A stretch of 64,000 nucleotides of DNA. It comes from Artocarpus heterophyllus (lineage: Eukaryota; Streptophyta; Magnoliopsida; Rosales; Moraceae). The DNA lies in the NCBI GenBank assembly GCA_025403435.1, contig CM046330.1, positions 14,716,239 to 14,780,238 of the forward strand, written 5' to 3'. A program made the translations under genes and the position numbers. The notes under the pieces are model-generated. The model did not search any database, was not told the origin of the DNA, and saw only the letters and a program-made list of their open reading frames with translations. This document shows positions 1 to 11,124 of this stretch, piece by piece. Each line of letters starts with the position of its first letter. Within the stretch, counting starts at the first letter, position 1.

Positions 1-1129
1 AATGGCGAAATAAATAAATAAGGGGTTTATGAAGTTTTTAGCAAGTACTGATTTAAAAAAAAAAAAAAAATTGCTGTAAAGTATGAATAGCCATCAGCAG
101 AGTTCCGGTTTAAACCGTTAAAGGTTGTATATCTGCAAGTTTGGTCAAATTTTTTTAAAAAATTAATTATGATGTGATTTTTAACATATTTAATTTTTAG
201 AAGTATGCACACTGCTTTACAAAATAAAATTCCTTTTTTCTTAACATATACAAATTAATACCAATTGTGTCCTCCTAAGCCAAGCTGCACCCCATCCGAA
301 GTATTGATGTATTTGTTTACTTAATGGATAAGATTTGGAGTCCCAATTTGTATTTAATAGTACTAATTGACATAATATTTGAATTGTTTAAGAAAAAAAT
401 ATAACAATTGGTACACTTTTAAAACTAATTTAACGTCCAGAATATCAAAGGCCTTGCAAACATCAAGTAGTAAGGATTTTGAATATTACTATTTATATTT
501 GAAACTCTAACAATGAAAGTATATACGACAATATGAAATGAGTGTAAACTACTTAACAATGTACTAATCTTATCAAGGTGGCTGACTGCCAATAATTTTG
601 AAGTATTCTAGTCGAAATAAAGATTATAAATGGTGAATCAAATTACAATAATAAATGCCATTCTATAGGGTAAAGGGCAATTCTATATTTAAATTACCTA
701 TGATATCCCACATGCTATATATTTTGACCAGATGATCATGATGTGGCTGATTTTTGTCCCGGTAATTTTGACTACGTGGGTATTTGGATCTGCAGCAATC
801 ATTTACTATTGCTCTTTGGACTTGTATTCCTAATGTTCATTTAGCCGGGAAGAGGGACCATCGTCGACGGCGGTTGCGACACATGATAGAATATTGGATA
901 CCTATCGTTCTACGTAGAATAATTATAAAATAACTAGTGAGTTTATAAACTCTTGGGTTCGTTGCTCTTGTAAGCCAATTTTATAAAAGTGAGTTCTACT
1001 TGTAAGCTAATCATGTAAAAGTGAGTTCTACTTAGATAAGTTTGCAACAAAGTATTGATTGAACTGGATTTCCAAACACCATTTAGAATGATTCTATAGT
1101 CCCAGCATTCTAGAGAAAATAAAGCTTAC
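1..1129. other. Left-edge intergenic DNA
   Basis: No gene is supported here. The pseudogene to the right runs leftward, so its missing last catalytic exon should lie here or further left. Reading the - strand of this stretch I found none of the pectinesterase signatures (QAVAL, QDTL, DFIFG, LGRPW). The DNA is AT-rich with poly-A runs and no clear repeat structure. Confidence 0.6.
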
Positions 1130-1459
1130 CAAATGTGGCTGAGCTTATGGTGGTATAACCGTCTGGTGCATTTCGGCTCCCAGTCACAATAGTTCTTCCC
1201 ATGCCATCGCCAACAAACATGACATTCTTCATCTTCCTACCAATCTCCACCTTCTCGTTGTATAGCCCGGCTTTCACATAAATTATTGCTCTCTGGCCTC
1301 TTCCACGCCCCATTCTAGCAAGTGCGGCCACCGCGTTGTTAATCGTGCGGTGAGTGCCGGAGCCGTCCTTTGCCACCACAAAGTCAGCCTTGGAAGTTGC
1401 CGGAATCCATGATGCCAAAATTCCACCTCCATTTGTGACCGGCGCAGAGTTTTGTCCTT

Positions 1460-2830
1460 CTATGGATACTTCTAAACTTCATAAAAGAATAATATAATTA
1501 GTCTTCCCATGAAATTAATATAAAGGTATTTTTAACTTAAGGATGTAATACTCAAAAAAAAAAAAAAAAATGAAGGGTGAGAATTTAAGCTTTAAACTTC
1601 TAACGCGGGAGGGGTTCTTTTTCTTTTCCTTTTTTTTTTTTTTTTTTTAACATGATCCATTGGCAGATGGATCACAAGACTTTTAAGATGAGATAACACC
1701 ATGACCAATAATTAAATCTCACTAATTGATATAATTACTAATTGAAAAAGAAATTGTGCGCACTTAAATACCACAAATACACTTTACTCTACCGTCAAAC
1801 TAATTATATAACCCACAATCACAAAATTAGGGCTGGCATTTTCGGACACAGTACGATGACACAATATGAAAACGACACGAGATAAACAGGTTTGGACTGC
1901 ACATTTATTAATTGGGCCATAAATGAGTTGGTATGAATAACACAAAAATAAATGGGCTGGATTCATGCTAACACATCTAACACGCCTTAACACGTTTAAT
2001 TAAACAGGCCGCAAACGTGTCAATACGACATGACATGACCTGTCTGTTTATGACACATTTAAACTTAAAAATAAAATATTTGAAATATTTGTAGTAGGTT
2101 AGTGTTAATTAGATATTGTGTTTTTGTTAATTTTCTTTATTATTGGTTTTTTTAATTTTTTTTAAATTTTTAATTAACTGGGTCATAAACGTGCCATATG
2201 CGTGTTGTTATCGTGTCAACCCTCACGGCTCGCTTAGTAATCGTGTTAATCGTGTCGTGCCATGTTACGTGTGCCATAGGCGGGTCGTATTCGTTCGTGT
2301 TCGGCTTAAACGTGTCGTGCTGTAAACGTGTCGACGCGAATATGACACAAATACAAATTTTGCCACCCCTACACAAAATGGATTTTTAAATATACAACAT
2401 AGTAATTAGGGGGCAATTAGTACAAGCATAACATGAATACATTAACGCTGATAAACATACAAAGACAAATCAATAGTGCAATTAATTAGGGTGCGAGTCA
2501 GAATCAACTAGTTTAAAAGTTTGGGAGCCCTTATCGTAAAAAAGTATTTTGACCCCACTAATAGGTCTTATTATTTTAACTGCTAAATTAACTTTTTTAG
2601 TAGTTTGATATATAATTGTAGATGTTAAAAATTTACAAAATGTAACTGTTGGATTAACTTTTAGTAGTTTGATATACAATTGTAGATGTTAAAAATTTAT
2701 AAAATATAACGTATAATTATTTCTAGATCAAACCTTTAAAAAGTTAACTAACAAGGTCAAAATATAGGTTCTAAAATAAGTTTTGCCTACAAGATTTCCT
2801 ATACCTAAAGTATACTAGTATTTTCCTTAC
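1460..2830 (-). other. Intron 1 of the PME pseudogene
   Basis: The ~1.37 kb intron is bounded by GTAAGG and AG on the - strand. It is AT-rich and contains a complete hAT-type MITE (1828-2371). Two imperfect copies of a sequence around 'ttagtagtttgatatayaattgtagatgtt' lie near 2597-2695, a short local duplication. Confidence 0.65.
1828..2371. mobile_element. hAT-type MITE, 544 bp, 8-bp TSD
   Basis: The ends are near-inverted repeats: TAGGGCTGGC at the left and GCCACCCCTA at the right. The element is flanked by perfect 8-bp direct repeats CACAAAAT (1820-1827 and 2372-2379), the target size of hAT transposons. The interior is rich in CGTGT/ACACG motifs on both strands, typical of subterminal motif arrays, and has no transposase. 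A related copy is at about 41566-42134. The short ORFs in both directions here are by-products of this motif array. Confidence 0.8.
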
Positions 2831-3546
2831 TTGCAGACGTTTTAGCCTTCATTTTCCTATACAAAGCAAGAGCTCTCCAATGGAGGTAGTCAAGTTTTGC
2901 GCTACCAAATGAGACTCACGAGCTTCCACAAAACCCTTCTCAGCCAAGCCTTCCAAACAACTTCTGTGGTTGGCGAGCACCCCACTAAGCCATGTGAGAG
3001 CATCATCAACTGTGCAGCTAACCATCATCTCACCGGAAACCAACCGACTGAGCTGCGGCTCGCTCTCATCATACAACTTGTTGCAGTCTTCCCAAGCCAA
3101 CCCAACACTATTTGAACAATCTCCACCCATTAACTCATGATGTAGCTCTATAGAGGATTGAACCCAATTCTTAGATTGAAGCAGCTTGGTTTTGGCATGT
3201 TCAATTATTGTAATAATATTGGTGGTAGTTGCGTTGAGCTCTGTTGGGAGGCAGGAGGTGGAGTTAGCCATGGCTAGGAGAAGAAGAAAGGTGGTGACTA
3301 CACAAGGGGACATCTTTTGGTTAGCTTTGGTATGGCTTAGCTGTTTCTTCTAGTGATGACATTTATTAATGAAAAGTGCAAATGAACTTTTATTTTTGAT
3401 GTGTTGGAGAGTGGGGCATGTGTTAATTTATAGAAAATGCAAGGAAGCAAACACATGGACAAAGGTTTGTAGCCATGTGTCGTGCATGGTAATTGTGATA
3501 TTGATCAAACAATATTGAGAGGAAAGGTGGTCTCAAAGCGATCATA

Positions 3547-3604
3547 CTATATATATATATATATGTATGTATATATATATATACATATACACACATATGT
3601 GTGT
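3547..3604. repeat. TA/TG microsatellite
   Basis: Runs of (TA)n interrupted by TGTATG and CACACA form a compound dinucleotide microsatellite. Confidence 0.9.
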
Positions 3605-4019
3605 ATTGAAATTTGATGGTATCATAAGTAACAACGCATAATTTTAGATCTCAGTGCTATGTATATTATGAATCAAAAGTGTGAGTATATGTATATATAT
3701 ATTTGAAAGGAAAACTTGGCATGTAATCTTGATTAATCACTCACTTTTGGAATATCTTTTGCTAATTACCATCGTTGCACTAGCTACTTAATTAAGTACT
3801 GTAGCGAGAGAGCAAATTAAAACAATTTTATTATATTAATTTGCCCAAAATTAATCCATGCCTCACCAAATATATTAGCTATGTGCCTTCCGTTGGAAGC
3901 TCGGCTGTTTTCTTGTTCTAGAAGACTAGGACACTACAACAGAGGCTCTATATATATAACCTTCATTTTTATTTATCTACACCCCCTAAATATAAAAAAC
4001 TAAAATAATATTCCAATAC

Positions 4020-4027
4020 ACACACAC

Positions 4028-4063
<36 letters not shown>

Positions 4064-4064
4064 G
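4020..4064. repeat. CA/TG/TA compound microsatellite
   Basis: (CA)n, CGTG, (TG)n then (TA)n; the first part is palindromic around CACGTG. Confidence 0.9.
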
Positions 4065-5792
4065 TGGAGCAAAAAAACGTGTTTAAAAGCTAAGTGACTT
4101 TGTGGTTGATTTGGCAAGGAGAAGGAGAAGATACTTGTTGGCCACAACTAGAAAAGTCCAATAAATAATGCAATGTAACCGACTGCCTAGGTGTAAAAAA
4201 TGGATCTTTGAGGGTTGGCAATTAATTTGCCAGCGAGTGAAAGCCTAGACACAGAGAGACAAATTAAATAAAGAGCAGTGATGAAACAAACATTTGGTGT
4301 ATTTTTGAAAATACAACATGGGCGGTGAGTGCATTAAATATAGGCTTTGTCCAATACTTCTTATGATGTCACTTTTAAAGACCTAGTATGTACTCATACT
4401 ATTTTATTTTACAAGTTTAAAACATACCACTTCTATCTTATAAAATAATAATAAAAAAGTCATTTTTATTTGTCTTGTTCCTTTTTCTCTTATCTCTTTA
4501 ACCGGAGCCATCACCGCAAACTGCCATTAGCCAGTTAGCACGATACCGAGCCCGAATGTGGATGGAACTTTGAATTGACAAGACCGACCATGGTGTCAAT
4601 CGAGGGAGCAACAGTAACGTCAATGGATGCATCGTTGGAGATTGGGTAGAGACGTTGCAAACGGAGGAGATTCGTTGTAAGAGATTGACGATCGACTTGT
4701 GTGAGAGCCGCGAAGACAATATGAGATGTTTACTGGCTGCCTTTAGAGAGAAGGAAAGGAGAGGTGGAGAAGGTGAAATCTAGAATTTATTTTAAGGGTC
4801 TATTTGGTAAATGGATTCAAATTGTGTTAATTTGGATTATTTTTTATTTCAGTTGTGTGATTTAAATTGTGTGATTCGAATTGTTATCCGAAATAACATT
4901 TAGATATGCATTTAAGTGTTAATCTGAAGAGGAAGTAAAATTAAAATTTATGTTTGGATATATGGTGGAAATTTTTTTTGATTTATTAGCAAATTTAACA
5001 AAATCTTAACATTCATGATATTAAAAAATACACAATATGGATCTTAATTTATTCATCTTTTCATTAGGAATGCGATGAAAGAAGAATTGTTCAAATCGGA
5101 TATCAAATGAAGAAATTATGATTTTTTTTCCACAAATATAGGAGAAAAAATATAGAATTGTATTGTAGCAAACTAATCCGAGTCCAAAGAGTTTAAGTGG
5201 GGAGTAGAACTCTAAAAAATTAGATTCAAAGATTTATTTGATTTAAATTTTAGAGGAAACAAATATATATCCAAAGAATTTTTTGGATTCAAAGTCCAAA
5301 GAATTCTTTCTTTGGACTCAGAGTTTGCTCAATATGTCAAACACACAACCGTAAGGGCACCTTCGGGTTTTAAGAGGCTGGAGGTGGTATATGTCAAATA
5401 GTTCTAAAAAAGTAGTACAAACCTCTTCTAACATTGCAAAAATAACACTATTCTAATTGACCCTCTCATGATAATCCTAGCTAGCTAGAATTCATATTTA
5501 TAGAGTTGTTACAGCTGGTAGAGCGGAAATTTTTTTTTTTAAGAGGCATACTGAAATCAAAATTTTGAATTAAAACTATAATACAAATGTATTTTCTTAA
5601 TCTTTGTCTCTTCTTTTTTCCTTTATTAATCTATTTTATTCCTCTTTCAGATGAGCTTGTGATATAATTTAATTTGCATTTTAAAATTTAAAATTTCAAA
5701 ATATTAGTTTACATAGTAGTAAAGTTGATTTTTGATTTATTTCATTTTTAAATTTAAAATATGAGTATGCTCAAAAGTTAAAATTTGAAGTT

Positions 5793-6078
5793 TGTTATGA
5801 AAACTAAGAAATATAAGACTAAAATTATGAAACTAAAAGAATTTTTAGAGAGAATTCTTAGAGAGAGAGTAGTGAGAGAATTTTTTGTTTATTATGAATG
5901 AGGTGTATTATGACTGAGTAAGAAAAGGGGTATTTATAGGAAAATTTACAGCACTATTTATTGGTACTATTTACCTATGATATCATTGCTTACATCATAA
6001 ATTGTTACTATTTACCATGATCCTTATTTTCACAAGTTTATTGGTGGGACAACCATCCTTCTAAATAAGTTTATAACA
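5793..6078 (-). repeat. 3' LTR of the copia element
   Basis: About 286 bp, TG...CA bounded, recognisably the same as 20619-20916 with many substitutions. It lies on the 3' side because the element reads leftward. Confidence 0.88.
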
Positions 6079-6080
6079 CT

Positions 6081-6532
6081 CCTTCTTAGATGGACAAATC
6101 TCTCAAATGACACGTCCTAATATTGTGTATATGTCATCTAAAAGTTGATATGGGAAGTGCCTTTGTAAAGAAATTTGCAATGTTGTCACTTGAACGAATG
6201 TATTGAATATTAATATCTTTATTCTTTTCAAGCTCTTGGGTAAATGAAAAGAATATTGAGGGTATGTGTTTTGTTTTGTCACTTTTAATGTATCCTTCTT
6301 TTATTTGGGTGACACATACATTATTATCTTCAAACAATATTGTTGGATCCTTGTTGAGTGGTAATCTACAAGTTGCTTAGATATGTTGAGTCATGGACCT
6401 CAACCACACACATTCTGACTCGTTTCATGGAGTGCAATAACTTTAGCATGATTGATGAAGTAGCAACCAAAGTTTTCTTTTGTGAACGCCAAGAAATCAT
6501 AGTGCCTCTGTGTGTAGACACATATCCTGTCT
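6081..6532 (-). pseudogene. copia polyprotein, C-terminal RNase H part
   Basis: The - strand reads GYVSTHRGTMISWRSQKK directly beyond the nested insertion, then TLVATSS, then (6337-6134) a segment with QIKEGYIKSDKTKHI and ANFFTKALP, the usual end of copia RNase H. The upstream half is at 15629-15997. Joined over the insertion the frame is continuous through ...TRSQT / GYVST.... A stop and frameshifts are present elsewhere, so it is dead. Confidence 0.85.
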
Positions 6533-8875
6533 TGTAACGCCCCTATATGGGGGTTAACAGTTTTTAATGAGATAAAATAAAAATAAATAATAAAAGTAAA
6601 ACCTTAAAAATAAAATTTGCCCGGGACTTAAATGAAAACTCTCAACTCAAAAATAAAAATATAAACGACAAATAAACCACAGTTTTAATGTAGCACCTTA
6701 AATTTAATAATATAAACTGTTGTCATCATCATTTTAACCATCAACACATTGTAATACAGTCACAGAAAGTAACAATTGATGATTATATTATCATGAAGAA
6801 CATTCTCAACAATTGAAGCAGTCCCAATGTAATATAGTTACATCACTTCCTCAACTATATTTCTCGTAGCCACCTCACACTTAGTGAGTCCTGAAAAGAT
6901 AAAAATATAAGGGAATGAGCGACACTATGCTCAGTAGAGAAAGCCATTACTCACCTTTAGGTTTTTATCATTACCACATTAAAACCTGCATGGTTAGTAA
7001 GTTACATCATATTCCAGATTATGAGGTTTATTATGATCACATCTTATGGATACCGTAGTTAATCGTTACCACATTTATACAAATATTACCAATCATCATT
7101 GTTCCTAGGTATCCATGTTAAATTGAGTAGCACTCAACTCATCGAAACCCAAATGGGCGCACTTGATCACCCTATAAACATTCCAAGGGTGTTCCGGTGA
7201 AGGGACATCAAGCCCCGAGTCCTCACCAAGTCGATTCCTGTACAGTGTGTTCTAGGACTTTCAACCCAAGGAAGCGTCATCGCCTTCCCCCTATTTTACC
7301 TTTTAGGGTATTCATGCCCAAGGACGTAACCGTCGCCCTCTTCATGTCTCACAATTTCTCTATATTGAATCATTATTAATAGAGTTAGTTTTCCTAACCA
7401 TGCTTCTCAATTTATAACATGTGTCAATTCATTATGTTCCTCGCCGTACAATACAAGACGAGTCCATGTCATAGTTTCATATGTGATACTCATATAATAT
7501 TAGTTCAACATAGATATATATATTGCGGCAAAACAATCAATTTTAATTCTATAAAAACCTCACAAAAGATGAGTAATAGAATCCCTACCTTTCAAGCTTA
7601 TCAACAATCTTTTAATCCTGGAATCAATTAACGTTAGCTCCATACTCCCTTGATCCTAAGGCGTGCATAAGGACAATTAAAACTAAAGCACAACATACAA
7701 CTACATTCATAAATAAATCATGTGTAAACCTATCTTACTAGTATGCCATTAAAGCTTTTATATAAATCTCTTTTGAATACCACAGTAAACAATTTTTGTC
7801 TTAACACAATATAAAATGTGAACAAGTAATCTATATGTTTTAGTCCCTAATAAGATTCATCAATCACTTAGGATAATATTGGAAAGGTTGCAAGACATTA
7901 AAGAATTAGGTGGTGAGCAAAGATGGGTTCTTGGTTCAGGTTAGCAGCTGGTATACCATAACAAACTGGCAGATTTACTAGTTTCCAATACAAAAATTGA
8001 ATAATTCTTAGAAAATAAAATACAACTCCGATTTAGGTTTATGATAGCTCGTTAGAAAGCCTAGGATGCTACTTTTCAAATATGCAAACCAATTCATAAA
8101 ATTCATTTTAATTTAATCTTAGAATTTCAAGAAATAACCACTGCCCATAGAGGTATTACAAAGTTTAACAATATAAATTTTCTGTCTAGGGCATATACAC
8201 TTAGACTTCATACATATGCTCTAAAATAGCAACAAACATATACTTAGGTTTAAGAACGCAAATTTGAATAATCCTTTAGTATAAAAGAAAATTTATAAAT
8301 GAAAGACTAAATTTGTTCATAAGATTCTAACCTCGGATTATGGTTAGTTGGAAGCTTGAAATGGCTTCAAAACAGGTTCCTTTACTTCGGTATGACTGAA
8401 ATTCTTGCTCAAATGGAGGTGATGGTGGCTGATTTTTATGGCTGCCTTGAAGAAGTTCTCTAAGTATTTTGCTTCAGCAAAGAAATGAGAAGAAGAGTGT
8501 GGGAACCGTGGAAGAGAAAGGAAGAAAAGATGAAGTCTTTGAAGAGAAGTGATAGAAACAATTATAGAGGAGACATGTTGAAGCATGTCACGGAGGAAAT
8601 AAAGAAAATGAGGGTCAAGAGTAGTTGGAAAAGATATCCTTATGTCTCATCTAAAGACTTTAACACACATAATGCCAATATGACATTTTTGAGATTTATT
8701 AGAAGTTCTAAGGCTTTTTAGTAATCATACTAAATAAATATAGGAGAATTTTAGAAAATTTAAAAATAGATAAAAATAAATATTATAAAATAAATTTAAA
8801 TGAAGCAATTTTTTTTATACACTAAAAATTAATTTAATTACCTCAATACCCGTTAGGAGAATAACGGGTGTCACA
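6533..8875 (-). repeat. 3' LTR of the LARD element
   Basis: 2343 bp, TG...CA, nearly identical to 13268-15628. The + strand left end is the U5 side and the right end the U3 side. Short ORFs in both directions around 8344-8721 are shared with the other LTR, but have no domain. Confidence 0.93.
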
Positions 8876-8891
8876 GCTCTACCCCCCTTAA
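8876..8891 (-). promoter_or_regulatory. Polypurine tract of the LARD element
   Basis: On the - strand TTAAGGGGGGTAGAGC immediately precedes the LTR start TGTGACACCC. This primes plus-strand DNA synthesis and fixes the element's orientation. Confidence 0.85.
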
Positions 8892-9830
8892 AGAAATTTC
8901 GTCCTCGAAATTTCAATTCTAGCAATACTAGTAAAAATTTTAATTCCATTATGATTCCAATTCCGAGTCTAAACCGTTAATGTTGTTTGTCCTCCAAATT
9001 TAAGTCATCGTATCTCCACTTATTTACTTGCATAATAAATCTTACTCCTAAATCCCTCAATGAGAGTATTTCTGACAAGTTTCAACTTATAACACCGTAT
9101 AATAGTCTAAGAATCTGATCAGGCATACATATTGACCATATCATGATTCCAGTCCTTCATTGTCCATGGACTGTGATTTACAATCACATTTAAGGAGATT
9201 GCCAGAGAAATTTTATATACTTCATCTTTAGGTTCCTTTTCCTTTTTGAGTAAGGAAAAGTCAAATATATTTGATTTCATACCTCAACTAATAAACTAGA
9301 ACATAATCATAAAACATATATCACAAACACTTCTATTCAAAACCATACATTAAACTTATTCATAGAGATATTAAACGGAATCTCAGAGTTGCAGACAAAC
9401 CCGACATATTTTTCATTAAACAGCTATCCTCATGACACAAACATTCAATCCAAATAATATACTCATATTTCATATGGAATATCCCCATAACTGACTTTGG
9501 TACTTCCACATAATATTAACAGAATATTACACATTACAAACATAATACGGATACGTTTCGAGAGTACAAGGCACTCCGTATACCAGCTATCCATATCATG
9601 CATGCTTAGAGGATACAAAAACATCGATAAACAAAAGATCGGACCTTAAGAAGGATGCGTTTCGAGAGCATCAAGTACTCCGTATCCAGCCATCCCGGCA
9701 TTAGGCTCAATGAATCTAAAAGATTTAACAACGACGTACCACAAAAAACACAGAATACAAGGTAAACGGTTATTCGTAACACACGAAATACGGACACACA
9801 TGCCTACATGCCATAGATAAAACAAAAAGA
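8892..9830 (-). other. LARD 3' non-coding region
   Basis: About 0.94 kb between the LOG-like stop codon and the polypurine tract. The part beside the PPT (8891-8915) is the inverted AAATTTC/GAAATTT motif left from a gypsy-type element. Further in, a ~40-bp sequence containing 'cgtttcgagag' and 'ctccgtat' occurs twice (9553-9592 and 9659-9696). No other gene is visible. Confidence 0.6.
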
Positions 9831-10481
9831 TTACAGATGGAGATTCAAATCAATTGGCCGCTCCCGGCTTTCCCTTTCCCATTCAAGCTTGGATGTTGCA
9901 GTGTCGGATTCTGGATGTATGATTTGCATTTTATCTATCAATTCCTCAGCTGTTGAAGCAGTAACAAAGATTTGTCTCTCCGATTCTGTAGTGATGTTTT
10001 CTTCCACAGCGTAATCTAGAAATTTCAAAAGACCGTCATAAAAACCATTTACATTCAGCAGTCCCAAAGGTTTGGAATAAAAGCCCAACAATTGCCCACA
10101 AGCAACTACGAATATTTCCTCAAGAGTACCTAGACCACCAGGTAATGCTATAAAAGCATCAGAATTATAGATTATGTCTTTAAAATTTTTAGGGATACTC
10201 CTGACTCCTTCTCCCTTACCTATGGCTTCCTTATAAAGGTTTCCTTCAACTGGAATATGAGGCCAAATTCTTACAACTGTAGCGTCGCTAGACCTAGCTG
10301 CTAGTGCCATATTTTCCATCATTTTTATACTACCACCCCCATAGATTATGTTAATCTTCTTGTGTGCTAGGACTTGCCCTAAGTGATTTGCAGCTTCTAA
10401 ATAAGCTTTATCTTTTCCAAGGCTGGAACCACAAAAGACACAGACATTCTTTATTTTCTTCGTGGACTGGGAGGTAGACAT
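9831..10481 (-). CDS. LOG: LOG-like protein (cytokinin riboside 5'-monophosphate phosphoribohydrolase family), inside the LARD element
   Basis: 216 residues from ATG at 10481. An upstream in-frame extension begins with GTG just after a TAA, so I do not use it. Family features are VCVFCGSS near the N-terminus, YGGGSI at residues 47-52, and the signature PGGLGT(114-119)LEE with the catalytic Glu at 121/122. LPGGLGTLEE and KPLGLLNV are typical of the plant family, and the length fits (~210-220). LOG enzymes release active cytokinin bases from nucleotides in the cytosol and nucleus. Odd points: the conserved Arg-Lys of the MHxRK motif aligns with Asn-Phe near residue 99; the Gly after GGGSI is Lys; and the frame is intronless, although plant LOG genes have several introns, which suggests capture from an mRNA. 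It lies ~0.64 kb downstream of the cysteine-cluster ORF, both in element sense. Whether it makes cytokinin, has another nucleotide substrate or is inactive cannot be told from sequence. Confidence 0.85.
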   Translation of the reverse strand: MSTSQSTKKIKNVCVFCGSSLGKDKAYLEAANHLGQVLAHKKINIIYGGGSIKMMENMALAARSSDATVVRIWPHIPVEGNLYKEAIGKGEGVRSIPKNFKDIIYNSDAFIALPGGLGTLEEIFVVACGQLLGFYSKPLGLLNVNGFYDGLLKFLDYAVEENITTESERQIFVTASTAEELIDKMQIIHPESDTATSKLEWERESRERPIDLNLHL

Positions 10482-11124
10482 ATTTGGTTTATAGAAGTGG
10501 TTGCTTAATGTCTGCTCCACTTAGACTTCGGGTTCTACATGAGATTTTAAAGATGAGAAATATACAAAAAGGGCTAAAGAGATAGACGAGTAGGTAATGA
10601 AAAGGTAATCCAAAGATTTAAACAAAATCTTGTGCGGATAAGAAAGTAAGATAAGGTGATTGATAGTTTACAGAAAATCTGATTCACTTTTTGAAAAAGA
10701 TTAGACTCTAATTGTATAACTTTTGACAATTGAGAACAATTTGACAGAAGACCCTCTTGACACAACTGTAGACTTTTTGACAAATATACACCAAGTCTAG
10801 AAATTTAATATAAACGACAAATACTGTAGAACTTTTGAAATTTGAGACACAAATCTTGAAATATCTGGATAAGCTTTTCAAAATTCAAACATATTACTGT
10901 ACCGTATGTAACGTGTCTGATAAGATAATATATTTTATTATATATATATTTAAGAAAATCATAAATTAAATAAGATATTAACACTTACTGTATCAATCTA
11001 ATAATCACAATTATTTCAAACACAAAAGCAAATATTCTGAGTAAAAGAAAAACACAAACTGTTGAACATCAGCTAAAACTGCTTCAAATAAGTAAAGACT
11101 AAATAACCTTTATAGAGCGATGAC

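Larger units (their letters stand above)
1130..3313 (-). pseudogene. PME: Type I pectin methylesterase, frameshifted and 3'-incomplete
   Basis: Exon 1 runs 3313-2831. It starts with an ATG and a hydrophobic signal peptide, followed by a pectinesterase-inhibitor (pro) domain. Exon 2 runs 1459-1130 and encodes the start of the catalytic domain, including KDGSGTHRTI and the GLYNE form of the family GxYxE segment. The splice sites fit: donor GTAAGG at 2830, acceptor AG at 1460, and a second donor GTAAGC after ...SSATF. The splice phases also agree (1 nt left over from exon 1). However, exon 1 has lost one base at the 2873/2874 junction. Upstream of it the frame reads ...TTSIGE, and downstream only the next frame reads ALALYRKMKAKTSA into the donor. 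The catalytic segments QAVAL, QDTL, DFIFG and LGRPW would be in exon 3, which is absent down to position 1. A functional product would demethylesterify wall pectin; here loss of function is likely. A sequencing error could mimic the frameshift. Confidence 0.72.
3314..5792. other. Intergenic region upstream of the PME pseudogene
   Basis: No supportable gene. It holds TA/TG microsatellites (3547-3604 and 4020-4064). A more GC-rich patch at ~4500-4740 has a 73-codon reading frame on the - strand with no recognisable domain. From about 4795 to 5340 is AT-rich DNA with repeated 'attcaaa/tttggat' motifs that could be an old MITE, but I could not fix its ends. Confidence 0.5.

Noticed and set aside
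3930..3950. CACTACAACAGAGG as a possible CACTA terminus
   Set aside because: No subterminal repeats follow and no partner end is present, unlike 50344.
8344..8721. Opposing 80- and 78-codon ORFs, repeated at 15097-15474
   Set aside because: They are the same piece of the two LTRs. Both strands are open in the same place, no domain is present, and the conservation is explained by LTR identity.
10482..10520. N-terminal extension of the LOG-like frame
   Set aside because: It would begin with GTG directly after a TAA stop. The ATG at 10481 gives the normal family length.
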